Origin: Paraburkholderia sabiae
GTDB taxonomy: Bacteria; Pseudomonadota; Gammaproteobacteria; Burkholderiales; Burkholderiaceae
DNA length: 64,000 nt
Direction of reading: 5' to 3'
Assembly: GCF_030412785.1 (NCBI RefSeq)
Contig: NZ_CP125298.1
Location: forward strand, 124,001-188,000
Numbering within the stretch: the stretch's first letter is position 1; every line of letters starts with the position of its first letter. The position numbers were made by a program, and so were the translations under genes. A model generated the notes under the pieces. That model was given only the letters and a program-made list of their open reading frames with translations, was not told the origin of the DNA and did not search any database. Positions 27,937-36,269 of the stretch are shown here, piece after piece.

Positions 27937-28473
27937 ATGGGAGAGCGCAAGCGCCAGCTTCCACCGTTCTTGGTTGGTGTCGTCTCGGAGGATCTATATT
28001 TGCGCTGGCTTTTGCGCAAAGCGCAGGCGCATGTCGGTCGCGATCGAGCGCGAGGCATGACCGCGAGCGGTGCGCAATATCGCGATGCAATCCATTCCGC
28101 GGTGCTCGCGAGTGAAGGCCGAGATCACTACACCGGCGAGCGGCTCGACTGGCACCTCATCTCAAAATACGCCAATGCTGAATATCAAGCAGGGCGTCAC
28201 CACTACAAGGCCGGCTTCGCGCTTCTGCCGACTGTCGATCACTTTGAGGCATCGGCGTCGGCCGCTTCGTTCAAGATATGTGCGTGGCGCACGAACGACG
28301 CGAAGAATGACCTTTCCGTCGACGGGTTTCTCGCGTTGTGCGCGCGCGTGTTGGAGCATGCAGGCTATCGCGTGGAAGCGCCGAAGGATGAGCAGCGGCC
28401 CCGAGTGCGACGCGTCAAAACGCGACCACTGCGCCGCCTGCCGGTGAACCGCCGCGTTGAGATGCGAAACTAG
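27937..28473 (+). CDS. BREX-linked putative HNH-type nuclease
   Basis: This 178-residue basic protein starts 21 bp after brxL in the same direction, so it is probably the seventh gene of the operon. GGGGTGA precedes the chosen ATG; a GTG 9 bases earlier is possible. The conserved-looking core is HNH-like: GRDHYTGERLDWHLIS, then LLPTVDHFEASASA and FKICAWRTNDAKNDLSVDGFLALC, where the D-H pair, Asn and following Lys-Asn-Asp could form the beta-beta-alpha-metal site. No zinc-binding Cys pairs are visible. The C-terminus is Arg-rich. HNH activity is an inference from this motif spacing. It could add DNA cleavage to BREX, which lacks an obvious nuclease, or be a passenger. Confidence 0.6.
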   Translation: MGERKRQLPPFLVGVVSEDLYLRWLLRKAQAHVGRDRARGMTASGAQYRDAIHSAVLASEGRDHYTGERLDWHLISKYANAEYQAGRHHYKAGFALLPTVDHFEASASAASFKICAWRTNDAKNDLSVDGFLALCARVLEHAGYRVEAPKDEQRPRVRRVKTRPLRRLPVNRRVEMRN

Positions 28474-28577
28474 CGTCCGCGTGCCCTCGAGCCGCTATCT
28501 ATAGAAGCCACGACTCGGAGTTGCGGCAAACCGGCGACGGATGTGCGTCTGCAGCGTTTTCAAAGAACGATAAATCC

Positions 28578-30614
28578 ATGCGACAGCTATTTGACAGCAT
28601 TACGACAAGTGTAGGTTGGCTTACTGGACTATATGAAGCGGTAAGGATCAGCTCTGTCGGAAAAGCGATAGCGATTCTGATTAGCATAGCCGCAGGCTTG
28701 GTAGTCTGTTTGCGGCTTCTGAATGAGTTCAACAGGTGGCGGGCCACAAGAATAGAAAGAGCCCTCCACTCTCGTGCTCGACTGTCAGAAAATATGGCGG
28801 CGTTCGGCGACGACGAAATCAGGAAGGCGGAGCGACTCTACGTCGAACCGGATTGCGCGCAGACTGATCCCGCAAATGAATCCGACCTGCTTCGCGTTGC
28901 AGCTGTACGCCAGCCGATACTCAGCGCGGTAGATAATTTTTTCGAAGCTGCGGATGGTCATCGTTATCTGATCGTGCTCGCCGACTCTGGAATGGGCAAA
29001 ACGACTTTTTGCCTTAACTATTTCCTCAGGAAACAAAGGTCAAAACAGGCAAACGACCGAAAGGTGGCGGTCGTACCGCTGGGCCGTAGTGACGCGCTTT
29101 CGTTGATCTCCAAAATCTCGGAACCGCGGGACACCGTGTTGCTGTTGGATGCCCTTGATGAAGACACCGAGGCCATTGGATCCTTCAACGATCGGCTGAA
29201 TGAGATCATGAACGCAGCGCGCGACTTCAGACGAGTCGTCATTACTTGCCGATCTCAGTTCTTCGCGGATGAAATGTCGATTCCAACGGAAACCGGTATA
29301 GCCTATTTCGGCGCACGAGCGGGTGGCGAGCGCGGAGAGTATCAGTTTTACAAGCTGTATCTGCTGCCATTTTCTGTAGCCCAGGTCAACCGATATGTCG
29401 AACTGCATTTCCCATTCTTCTTCATTCTAAAAAAAAGACGGGCACTCTCACTGATCAAGGCAATCGGCGATCTGGGTGCGAGACCCATGCTTATTGAGCA
29501 AATTCCTGAACTCGTTAAACAGAAGAAGACTTACACGGAGATCTTTGACCTTTATGCCTTTATGGTTGATCGGTGGCTTCAGCGCGAGAGCCGATGGATC
29601 AACCCGGACAAGCTCCTTGCTGTGTCGAAGGTCATCGCGGTCGATATCTATCTCGGTCGATCCGTTCGTAAGACGGAAAAGCTAACGGCCAGGGAACTAT
29701 CTACTTTGGCTAGTCAATGCGGCACAGATCTACAGCAATGGCATCTCACCTCACGGTCGATGCTGAACCGGGACAGCGCGGGCAACTACAAGTTTGCGCA
29801 TCGGTCGATCATGGAGTTCCTGTTCGTTCTGGCTTTCGTGATGGGCAACGACCAGTGCGCGTCCGATGCATGGACGGATCATATGATTGAACTTTTCTAC
29901 AGCTGGGGAAGATCTGACCACGCGTCGAATAACTGGGATGCGATCTCGAAAGTGTTGGCCTCGGACCTGCGCAAAACAAACCTTCTTCCTTTTGCGCATC
30001 CGATGAAAGTGCCCACGACATTGTCGAAAAGCGAGATCTCGAGAGTTGGGGACGCGCGGCGTCCACCGGCCCACACACTGCCGCCGCGTTGGCATGCCGC
30101 ACTGATCAGCGTCTTGGTTGACGGGGCCGAAATTCATGTACACGATTCCGCGTATCGGTCGTTCTACAGCCTGCCCGCAACCAGTACGGTTGAGGCTAGC
30201 GACCGCATTGTCTTCAGGGAAAATGTCCATGAGTTGGGTGCATTGAAATCCAGTCATGAGCAATCCTTTCTATCGACGCGGCTTCCGTCAATCGAAGAAA
30301 TACTCGCTCTGTGGGAAGCCGAGACCGGTCTGTCAGGCCCGATTTTCGATCGGAGCGAGTATTACTGGCTCGGTGATGTGCTCGATAAGGAGAGAAGGCT
30401 CGTCTTCAATATCAACGAGGCGCCAGTCAATGACGATCGCGTTTCGCTCGTCGCGCAGCTTAAGGGAAGGAACGGCGGTGCTCGCGAGACGCTTAACATC
30501 TACGAGGTAGTCAAGCCGCCGCGGGTCGTGGCGCTTAGTCGCAGCTTCCATGCGCTTACGATTCGAGTGACGGCCGGCGAGATTAGCCTTAACTCGGCGC
30601 CGAGTTTGCAGTGA
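28578..30614 (+). CDS. Membrane-anchored NACHT/STAND-type NTPase
   Basis: This is a 678-residue protein. It has a short N-terminal region, one membrane helix (about residues 24-45, GKAIAILISIAAGLVVCLRLL), and a NACHT-type NTPase: Walker A GMGKTT 138-143, Walker B LLLDALDED 188-196, ITCRSQFF sensor strand. A winged-helix/helical segment follows with FAHRSIMEFLFVLAF, the usual motif closing the NTPase part of these proteins. The last 200 residues form a separate region (LWEAETGLSGPIFDRSEYYWLGD onward) of unknown fold. Bacterial NACHT proteins act in phage defence, sensing infection and activating an effector. Here the only visible effector candidate is the membrane helix. It follows BREX by about 100 bp in the same direction, and a separate promoter is likely. 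The start at 28578 is preferred over an upstream TTG. Confidence 0.75.
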   Translation: MRQLFDSITTSVGWLTGLYEAVRISSVGKAIAILISIAAGLVVCLRLLNEFNRWRATRIERALHSRARLSENMAAFGDDEIRKAERLYVEPDCAQTDPANESDLLRVAAVRQPILSAVDNFFEAADGHRYLIVLADSGMGKTTFCLNYFLRKQRSKQANDRKVAVVPLGRSDALSLISKISEPRDTVLLLDALDEDTEAIGSFNDRLNEIMNAARDFRRVVITCRSQFFADEMSIPTETGIAYFGARAGGERGEYQFYKLYLLPFSVAQVNRYVELHFPFFFILKKRRALSLIKAIGDLGARPMLIEQIPELVKQKKTYTEIFDLYAFMVDRWLQRESRWINPDKLLAVSKVIAVDIYLGRSVRKTEKLTARELSTLASQCGTDLQQWHLTSRSMLNRDSAGNYKFAHRSIMEFLFVLAFVMGNDQCASDAWTDHMIELFYSWGRSDHASNNWDAISKVLASDLRKTNLLPFAHPMKVPTTLSKSEISRVGDARRPPAHTLPPRWHAALISVLVDGAEIHVHDSAYRSFYSLPATSTVEASDRIVFRENVHELGALKSSHEQSFLSTRLPSIEEILALWEAETGLSGPIFDRSEYYWLGDVLDKERRLVFNINEAPVNDDRVSLVAQLKGRNGGARETLNIYEVVKPPRVVALSRSFHALTIRVTAGEISLNSAPSLQ

Positions 30615-30630
30615 CTAGGCGCGGGCTTTA

Positions 30631-31185
30631 ATGTCGAGGAGGAGAAAAGCAACCAATGACTTCGCTTTCCAGGCGGTTCACGTACGGCGAAATGTCATCT
30701 ATGAACTCTACTCGGTCGAACGAAGGACTATCGGCACTATGACAGCAGCTTTTCTAACTCGCGAGTGTTCTAAGAGGGGCTGTCACGGGAGGGTCCGCTA
30801 CCGGGCGGAATGGAATCCTATACCCAAATTCTGCCATCAATGTGTATTCACTGAGCTTCTGGATCTTCCAGAGTTGCTAGTCCGGTTCCTCAAACACGAG
30901 CGCGCCATGAAAAGCCGAACGCAGTTTGGCACGGATAAGGCTCAGTGGATTGATCGAGAGCCATTGCGAGCAGCCATCCAAGGGCTTCTCCGTCGACATG
31001 AGGGGGATCAACGAGGCCTAGCCCGGGAATGTGCGAGGGACCCCGCCATACGAGCCGTCGTCTACCGCATGAGGAGAGACCAGCGGCGCTCTGTTTCGAC
31101 GAGCCCCGGCGGAACTATTGCTTCGCCCAAGCGCATCGGGAAGCTGCTGCAAGGAGGCGCACCGGGTCTCGGGAAGCGATCTTAG
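30631..31185 (+). CDS. Small zinc-ribbon-like protein of unknown function
   Basis: Up to 184 residues; a start at 30739 (MTAAFLTRECSKRGC) would give 148. Four Cys in CSKRGCHGR and KFCHQC, 15-20 residues apart, suggest a zinc site. A basic helical C-terminal half (EPLRAAIQGLLRRHEGDQRGLARECARDPAIRAVVYRMRRDQRR) could bind nucleic acid. It begins 16 bp after the NACHT gene in the same direction, so the two may form one unit. No family is recognised. Confidence 0.5.
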   Translation: MSRRRKATNDFAFQAVHVRRNVIYELYSVERRTIGTMTAAFLTRECSKRGCHGRVRYRAEWNPIPKFCHQCVFTELLDLPELLVRFLKHERAMKSRTQFGTDKAQWIDREPLRAAIQGLLRRHEGDQRGLARECARDPAIRAVVYRMRRDQRRSVSTSPGGTIASPKRIGKLLQGGAPGLGKRS

Positions 31186-31344
31186 GCGGGGAGTAGAAGG
31201 CACGCCCGCGTCGTAAAAGACGATGACACTTTCCGAAGGGTCAAAGGAGTTACGCGTCGGAATATGGCCAGCAAGCGAAATCCGTGCAAGGCGTGTGTGT
31301 ACGCGACAACGTCGAAGTCACATTGAAAGCGCTATCAGATGGGA

Positions 31345-31398
31345 TATTCGGAGGGGTTCGAAAATCGAGATATTCGACACCGCGAGTGATGCGGTCAT
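31345..31398. repeat. Direct repeat, copy 1 (about 50 bp)
   Basis: This segment, from TATTCGGAGGGGTTCG to AGTGATGCGGTCA, recurs at 32062-32114 with about 6 differences and one gap. The two copies bracket the Xre-type regulator gene and are about 715 bp apart. Confidence 0.65.
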
Positions 31399-31468
31399 TC
31401 GCTTCGCCGGAGACGAGGGCATACTCTCCGTCTGGCGAGAGACGTCTGTCAACAGACGGTCTTGAACC

Positions 31469-31864
31469 TCAGGCCTGCGGATCTTTTTCTGCACTCCGAC
31501 GCCCCGGGCGCGGAGGGGGAGGGTTGCCATCCTTGCGCCAGAGCGTATCGGGCGCTACGTCGAGCGCGCGTCCAAGTTGCTCGAACACCTCAATGGTTCC
31601 CGTGCGCTTGCCCGTCTCGATCAAGGCGATATAAGAGCGACTAACTCCAGAGGCGGCTGACAGCTCGTGATGGGTCAATCTTCGTGTGTGCCGCCACGCC
31701 TTGAGCGGATGCACACCGGCAGCCAGTGCGTCGCGCACGGCGTCCGGCACAGTGCGGGTTAAATTGGCAGCTTCGGGCATAGCACATAGCCGATGCCATA
31801 GTTCGATCGGCACCACGGCGAATCTGGGCGTGCCGTCGACGCTGATGAATTGGATGTCGTTCAT
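31469..31864 (-). CDS. Xre-family helix-turn-helix regulator
   Basis: This 131-residue protein has an N-terminal part (MNDIQFISVDGTPRFAVVPIELWHRL) resembling the strand-rich domain found ahead of some antitoxin HTHs. A helix-turn-helix follows at about 60-115: LKAWRHTRRLTHHELSAASGVSRSYIALIETGKRTGTIEVFEQLGRALDVAPDTLW. A Pro/Arg-rich tail completes it. It could be a solitary antitoxin or a regulator; no toxin gene is adjacent. A decayed copy of its last 34 codons lies at 34770-34870, and 50-bp repeats flank it, so the gene has probably been moved or duplicated. Confidence 0.8.
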   Translation of the reverse strand: MNDIQFISVDGTPRFAVVPIELWHRLCAMPEAANLTRTVPDAVRDALAAGVHPLKAWRHTRRLTHHELSAASGVSRSYIALIETGKRTGTIEVFEQLGRALDVAPDTLWRKDGNPPPPRPGRRSAEKDPQA

Positions 31865-32061
31865 TCTGTTAGCGCATGCGCGGATTCTGACGGGCGCACT
31901 ATACCAAGGCGCGCGAGTCGCCCAATACCGCCATTGTAAAAGAACAAAATATTCAACGCGATGGACAGCGCCCGTACTTAGGTCGAATAACGGGTGCTTC
32001 GGCAACTGGACAAGCTTGCCGGTTACGTTGAAAGCGCGCTATCTAATATCTAATCGACTTC

Positions 32062-32114
32062 TATTCGGAGAGGTTCGCAATCGAGATCTTCGACACCACA
32101 AGTGATGCGGTCAC
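32062..32114. repeat. Direct repeat, copy 2 (about 50 bp)
   Basis: Second copy of the 31345-31398 segment. It starts TATTCGGAGAGGTTCG and ends AGTGATGCGGTCA, in the same orientation, immediately before the OLD-type nuclease 3' end. Confidence 0.65.
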
Positions 32115-32154
32115 AGTCGTTACTGATCGGGAAGTACGGTATGAGGAACGAGCG

Positions 32155-33624
32155 CTACGTAGCGATAAGTTGCTTCGCTTTTGTAGCCAGCTCGTTGCAA
32201 AAGACGAGGTGCGCGCGAACCCAAAGAACCAAAAATGCACCTCGGACGGTTGCTTCCGGCACAAAGCCGATCTTGATTCCTACTTGATTGAATAATAAAT
32301 GCGGGTCTCTATTCGTTCGGGAAACGTCGTCTATTGAGCGGCGAACCAACTCTTGCGCTTCTGGCGCTCTCTGGCACGACACTGTAAGAATCGCAAGGTT
32401 TTCATTCAGGCTACCGCGAATCGCATCGAAAACGGCCAATTCGGGTTGGCGACCAGGGAGGCGTATTATGCCCGCGTCCGGGTCCTCTTGTTGAGCGGAG
32501 TCGCCATCAATCACACAGAGCGATCTAAAATTGATTGCCGGATTTTGCATGTGGGATCGATGCGTTTTCACAGCGTTTCCGTCCCCATGAACCGCATGGA
32601 CTTCAATTTGATCGTAGTCCGCGCCTAGCATTTCGCGCAGAATCGTATCGACCCAGCATTTCGCGAATTCATCCTCAACAAAGACGGCAAGTTTCTTGTC
32701 GACCCTGCCGGAGACCGCTCGTAATGCTTCAACAGAAAGTTTGCCTTGTCTAAGCTTGCCATCGATGCTTGCCCAGATTGCCTCATTTGGTAATGGGGAT
32801 AGAGCATAGTCGCTGTGCGTAGTAAAGACCGTTTGGATCGACTTCCGTTCAGCAACGTCGATCAGATATTCGACCATTCGACGAGTCGCGACTGGGTGCA
32901 GGCCGTTCTCGATTTCTTCGATCAAGATCAGACTGTTTTCCGGGGCGCTTTCAATGCGTGACACCATACGGATTACAGAAGACTCTCCCGCGCCAAAGTG
33001 AAATTCGGAGTAGTTGTTAACGCCGAATCGGCCGACCAAGAAAGTATCGTCGAGTCCGTACTTCGTTATGCGATAGTCCTGTACCGATTTTCCAAGGATG
33101 TGTTCAACTTGTGTCGCAACGTCTGCATTAAGAGGCTCAAGAGGTGGGCGATGGATGTATGTCGAGCGCATCAACGCCTTATAGCGCGTCTTCTCACCTG
33201 CTGGGACGGTCCGCTCAATACCAAAAAATAGTACCTCTCTGTCGGCGACGTCTCGGCGCACCCACTTTGCTTGGCGGAAGCTGGAATTTCTCTTTACGAG
33301 TTGACGTGGATTTATCTGCTTGTCAACAAGCTCGTACTCGACACTCCAGCCTGACATTGATTCATCGCCGACAGTGCTCTTGGGGAAAAAGGTCCCTGGC
33401 TTGATTGGCTTGTATGCGCATCCGGCCGCGCCAAGCACTGCGGATTTTCCGCTCCCATTTGGACCGATAAGCGCGGTTACCGGGAAGTCGAACGTGATGT
33501 CCTCACCCGAAAAGCCACGAATGCGTCCGATGCTTGCCTTAAACAGATACCGACCGAAGTCGTGCTTTCTGACTTTCTCAAGGAGTTGAGCTTTAATCGA
33601 GTCTCGTATTTCACTTGGCGGCAT
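32155..33624 (-). CDS. OLD-type ATPase/TOPRIM nuclease
   Basis: This 489-residue protein joins an ABC/SMC-like ATPase (Walker A GPNGSGKS at 54-61; signature-like FGAGESSVIRM; Walker B SLILIEEIENGLHP; switch His in FTTHSDYAL) to a C-terminal TOPRIM nuclease (glutamate in LAVFVEDEFAK, then VIDGDSAQQ as the Asp-x-Asp). This is the overall plan of OLD-family nucleases, many of which defend against phage alone or with a partner (Gabija GajA, PARIS, retron Ec78-like). No adjacent partner gene is seen. The start at 33624 (MPPSEIRDS) has GGGGAAAG upstream; an earlier in-frame start adds 46 unrelated residues. Confidence 0.82.
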   Translation of the reverse strand: MPPSEIRDSIKAQLLEKVRKHDFGRYLFKASIGRIRGFSGEDITFDFPVTALIGPNGSGKSAVLGAAGCAYKPIKPGTFFPKSTVGDESMSGWSVEYELVDKQINPRQLVKRNSSFRQAKWVRRDVADREVLFFGIERTVPAGEKTRYKALMRSTYIHRPPLEPLNADVATQVEHILGKSVQDYRITKYGLDDTFLVGRFGVNNYSEFHFGAGESSVIRMVSRIESAPENSLILIEEIENGLHPVATRRMVEYLIDVAERKSIQTVFTTHSDYALSPLPNEAIWASIDGKLRQGKLSVEALRAVSGRVDKKLAVFVEDEFAKCWVDTILREMLGADYDQIEVHAVHGDGNAVKTHRSHMQNPAINFRSLCVIDGDSAQQEDPDAGIIRLPGRQPELAVFDAIRGSLNENLAILTVSCQRAPEAQELVRRSIDDVSRTNRDPHLLFNQVGIKIGFVPEATVRGAFLVLWVRAHLVFCNELATKAKQLIAT

Positions 33625-34173
33625 GCTTTCCCCGTTGTCTGTTTTTGCGCTTCCTAGCGGCAGCGGATGGTCTTTTCTGCGTACATTGTATTGTAGAGTC
33701 CGATTATGCCGGACATCGCCCAGACGCGGGATCGACACATTGACAAACGCCTTAGCGCTCAACCGCCGGAAACGGCGTATCGACGGTGCAGCGTCGAACG
33801 AGCCTCTGGGCCGACAGGCGCCCGGCGACCGAGCGCTGAGACTCCGGGGAGGTGCGGCATGTTATTCAAAAGGCATAAAATGACCTTGCGTTGCGGTGGA
33901 GAGTCAGAGGATTGGATTGGCTTTCGGGTGAGCCGCGGGTCCGGCATCTTCGCGCGCTGCATCTAGTACCGGCCGCATCAGCCTTGTCGGACGAGCAAAG
34001 TACAGCGAGGCCCGAAAACGCCAGTCACAGCCGCTAGCGCACGCGATAACTAAAGTGTTAGTCGAGGGGTGCCGATAAGACATTCTGGTCGCAGTACCGA
34101 GGAAGCTCGGCGCCAGGAGGGCCCTCGCCGGTGGTTTTGCTTTTCCGATACCTTAAATAACTCTCGTCAGAAC
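33625..34173. other. Gene-free stretch upstream of the OLD-type nuclease
   Basis: About 550 bp between two divergent genes. It should contain the promoters of the OLD nuclease (AT-rich 33680-33710) and of the gene at 34174. Short frames are present but none has a ribosome site and recognisable content. Confidence 0.45.
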
Positions 34174-34575
34174 ATGATCAAGTGCACGTTGTTTACGAAA
34201 AATATTGGGCATGTCGCGCGTGAATTTCGCGTTGGCGACGCTCAGGCAATAGTCCTTTCTGATGCCAAAAAGCTGAAAGCCGTGATGGAATCAAACGACG
34301 TCTATTACTACAACGCAGCGAAGGTCGAGATGCACAGGGGCCTGTTCAAGAAGGGCATGTTCGAAGTTCCCCTTGTTGCTCCGAGGGCTGACGGACTGCA
34401 CTGGATCGAAGGGTTTCACCAAGTGAACGCGGCGCTTGAGGAGGGCATGACAGTCGTGCTTATCGGGACCTCGCTTGTCCTTGCGGAACAACTGAAGGCG
34501 CTAGTCGGGGCTAGCTGCGACGATACGGCGGGCAGCCCTTTTGATTTTTCGGCTTGTGACGCGACCATCATGTAA
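34174..34575 (+). CDS. Hypothetical cytoplasmic protein
   Basis: From the ATG at 34174 this gives 133 residues, MIKCTLFTKNIGHVAREFRVGDAQAIVLSDAKKLKAVM and onward. It has a mixed alpha/beta composition, no signal peptide or membrane helix, and a hydrophobic strand (TVVLIGTSLVLAEQLKAL) near the C-terminus. An in-frame start 35 codons earlier adds a basic, low-complexity stretch. I do not recognise the family with confidence. A weak likeness to plasmid fertility-inhibition-type proteins (IVLSDAKKL followed by VYYYNAAKVEM) is possible. It stands alone. Confidence 0.55.
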   Translation: MIKCTLFTKNIGHVAREFRVGDAQAIVLSDAKKLKAVMESNDVYYYNAAKVEMHRGLFKKGMFEVPLVAPRADGLHWIEGFHQVNAALEEGMTVVLIGTSLVLAEQLKALVGASCDDTAGSPFDFSACDATIM

Positions 34576-34769
34576 ACGAGCCGTTTACACCAGGTCGTAC
34601 CGCAATCCCGCACCGGAGGGCGTAGACGAAGGAAAACGGGTCGATCATCTGGCGCTGTTCTGGGCAAACCTATCGCAAACTGCAGACACCTCACCCGGGT
34701 TGACGCGCGCCGTTCCTCGATCAGCAGGATACGCAGAAGTGTTGCAGCCGCTGTCGCGCGGAGCGCTCT

Positions 34770-34870
34770 TTAGGCCCGCCGGTCCTTTTCAACGCTCCGA
34801 CGCCTTGGGCGTGGAGGGGGCTCATTGCCGTCCTTTCGCCAGAGCGCATCGGGCGCAATGCCAAGCAGCT
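34770..34870 (-). pseudogene. 3' remnant of an Xre-family gene
   Basis: The minus strand encodes LLGIAPDALWRKDGNEPPPRPRRRSVEKDRRA and then a stop, closely matching the end of the intact Xre protein at 31469 (LDVAPDTLWRKDGNPPPPRPGRRSAEKDPQA). The helix-turn-helix upstream of it is lost. It lies about 3 kb from the intact copy in the same orientation, with the OLD nuclease between them. Confidence 0.75.
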
Positions 34871-34989
34871 TCCAGAATTCTCCTGCAGTTTCTCGAAGAG
34901 AGGTCACCGAGCAACGGGGTTCGAAAGACGAATTTTAAATTTTCACGACGCGGTTAAGACGCAAAAGTGATCAACTAAGGGAACAATTC

Positions 34990-35571
34990 ATGAACTTCCA
35001 TAGGCGTCTGTTACAGGCGGCTATCGTCACATCTCTCTGCGTTGCGTGCGCAACCTCAGCGAGGGCGGGCACAGACGCTTCCACCTTCGATGTCGCTGGT
35101 ATCAGGCTTGGCATGTCGCCTGCAGAGGTGCAGTCCAAAATCGCCGAGCATTTTGGCGTAAGCAAGGCAAAGGTCTATACGCTTTCGATGCCGCAATCCA
35201 TTCTCGGCGGCAAGCCCGCGATCATCGCAGTGAATTACGAAGCCAACGGCGAGCGCTTGGAAGTCAACTTCGAAGTGGTCAGTGCGAAACCGGGTGACCC
35301 GACGGCCGCCGACCGCATTGGTTACAAGTTGCCGTTCTCTCGTGAGAACGCTGATAGGCTGAAATCCGCCGCTGTCGCGAAGTACGGCGCACCGAACGTG
35401 GACTCATTTCCGCTTCATTGGTGCGCGAAAGCTTCCAATCCTGCGCTCTGTGATTCTGGTCAGGCCGAACTTACCGTCGGAAACACCGACCTGATCCTGA
35501 AGGACGACAGGTATGTTCAGCGATCCATGCGGTTAAGGGACGAACTAAACAGCGCGAAGCCACGTCTTTGA
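34990..35571 (+). CDS. Secreted protein, paralogue of the one at 44691
   Basis: This 193-residue protein has a signal peptide (MNFHRRLLQAAIVTSLCVACATSARAG) and a mature part that starts with FDVAGIRLGMSPAEV, then KYGAPNV, and a Cys pair in HWCAKASNPALCDSG. The minus-strand gene at 44691 has the same plan (FDISGVRLGMSPEQV, KYGPPAV, WCLDSTIMACKT), so they are paralogues about 9 kb apart. The protein is probably periplasmic, with one disulfide. The family is common in Burkholderiaceae but I know of no assigned function. An AAGGGAACAATTC site precedes the start. Confidence 0.75.
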   Translation: MNFHRRLLQAAIVTSLCVACATSARAGTDASTFDVAGIRLGMSPAEVQSKIAEHFGVSKAKVYTLSMPQSILGGKPAIIAVNYEANGERLEVNFEVVSAKPGDPTAADRIGYKLPFSRENADRLKSAAVAKYGAPNVDSFPLHWCAKASNPALCDSGQAELTVGNTDLILKDDRYVQRSMRLRDELNSAKPRL

Positions 35572-35710
35572 TACGACCAGTTTGAAGGGCCGCCGCATCG
35601 ACGGGAACTAGAACAGCCCGGGCGGCCCTGACTCGATGCGCGTTTCGAGCCGCTCTGATGACATTGTCGAACGCGCACTGAGCGCGCGGAGAGCAGAAAA
35701 GAAAATACTC

Positions 35711-35932
35711 ATGAGAAAAAATACGTGGACATACGGTGAATTGACACAGATCGTCGAGAAAGAGATTGACGGGCTAATGGAAGAAGCGCGCGCGACGGCT
35801 AAAAGCGAAGACAGGAGGCGCAAACAGTGCTATGCAGCCGGTGTCTTGATGGGTTGGATGGCTATCGCTGCGGGCGACGCGGCCGCAATCGACAAGAAGC
35901 GCATGCGGGACAAGCTACGTCTCACTGCATAA
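35711..35932 (+). CDS. Small hypothetical protein
   Basis: This 73-residue protein starts MRKNTWTYGELTQIVEKEIDGLMEEARATAKSEDRRRKQCYAAG, helical and charged, with a more hydrophobic stretch (VLMGWMAIAAGDAAAI) near the C-terminus. An earlier in-frame start at 35636 adds 25 residues of doubtful quality. It stands between the secreted protein and the membrane protein, both on the same strand. Unknown family. Confidence 0.5.
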   Translation: MRKNTWTYGELTQIVEKEIDGLMEEARATAKSEDRRRKQCYAAGVLMGWMAIAAGDAAAIDKKRMRDKLRLTA

Positions 35933-36269
35933 CGTCGAAGCGCGGATAAACGTACGCGCGATTGCGGCCGCGCCGGGCGTCGTGGCGAAACGATGGCTAC
36001 GGAGTGGAAGCGACGCTCGCTCATGACTTATGGCTGGAATTCGACGCGACTCGGTCATTCGATCGAAATTGAGGTCCGCGATCCGAGAATGTGCCTTCGA
36101 ATTTGTTCGCCTCAACTGTTCTTTCGCTCGACGCGAGATAGCCATTTTGCTGCCGAAACTCACCAAGCTCGGCCTGTCGCACAGATTCAGCATTTCCCTC
36201 TTCCTTCACGCGCCAGTGGGCGCTCGCCGTTTCGGTATGATTCCGCAAAGGGATAAAGGAGACGGGGAA

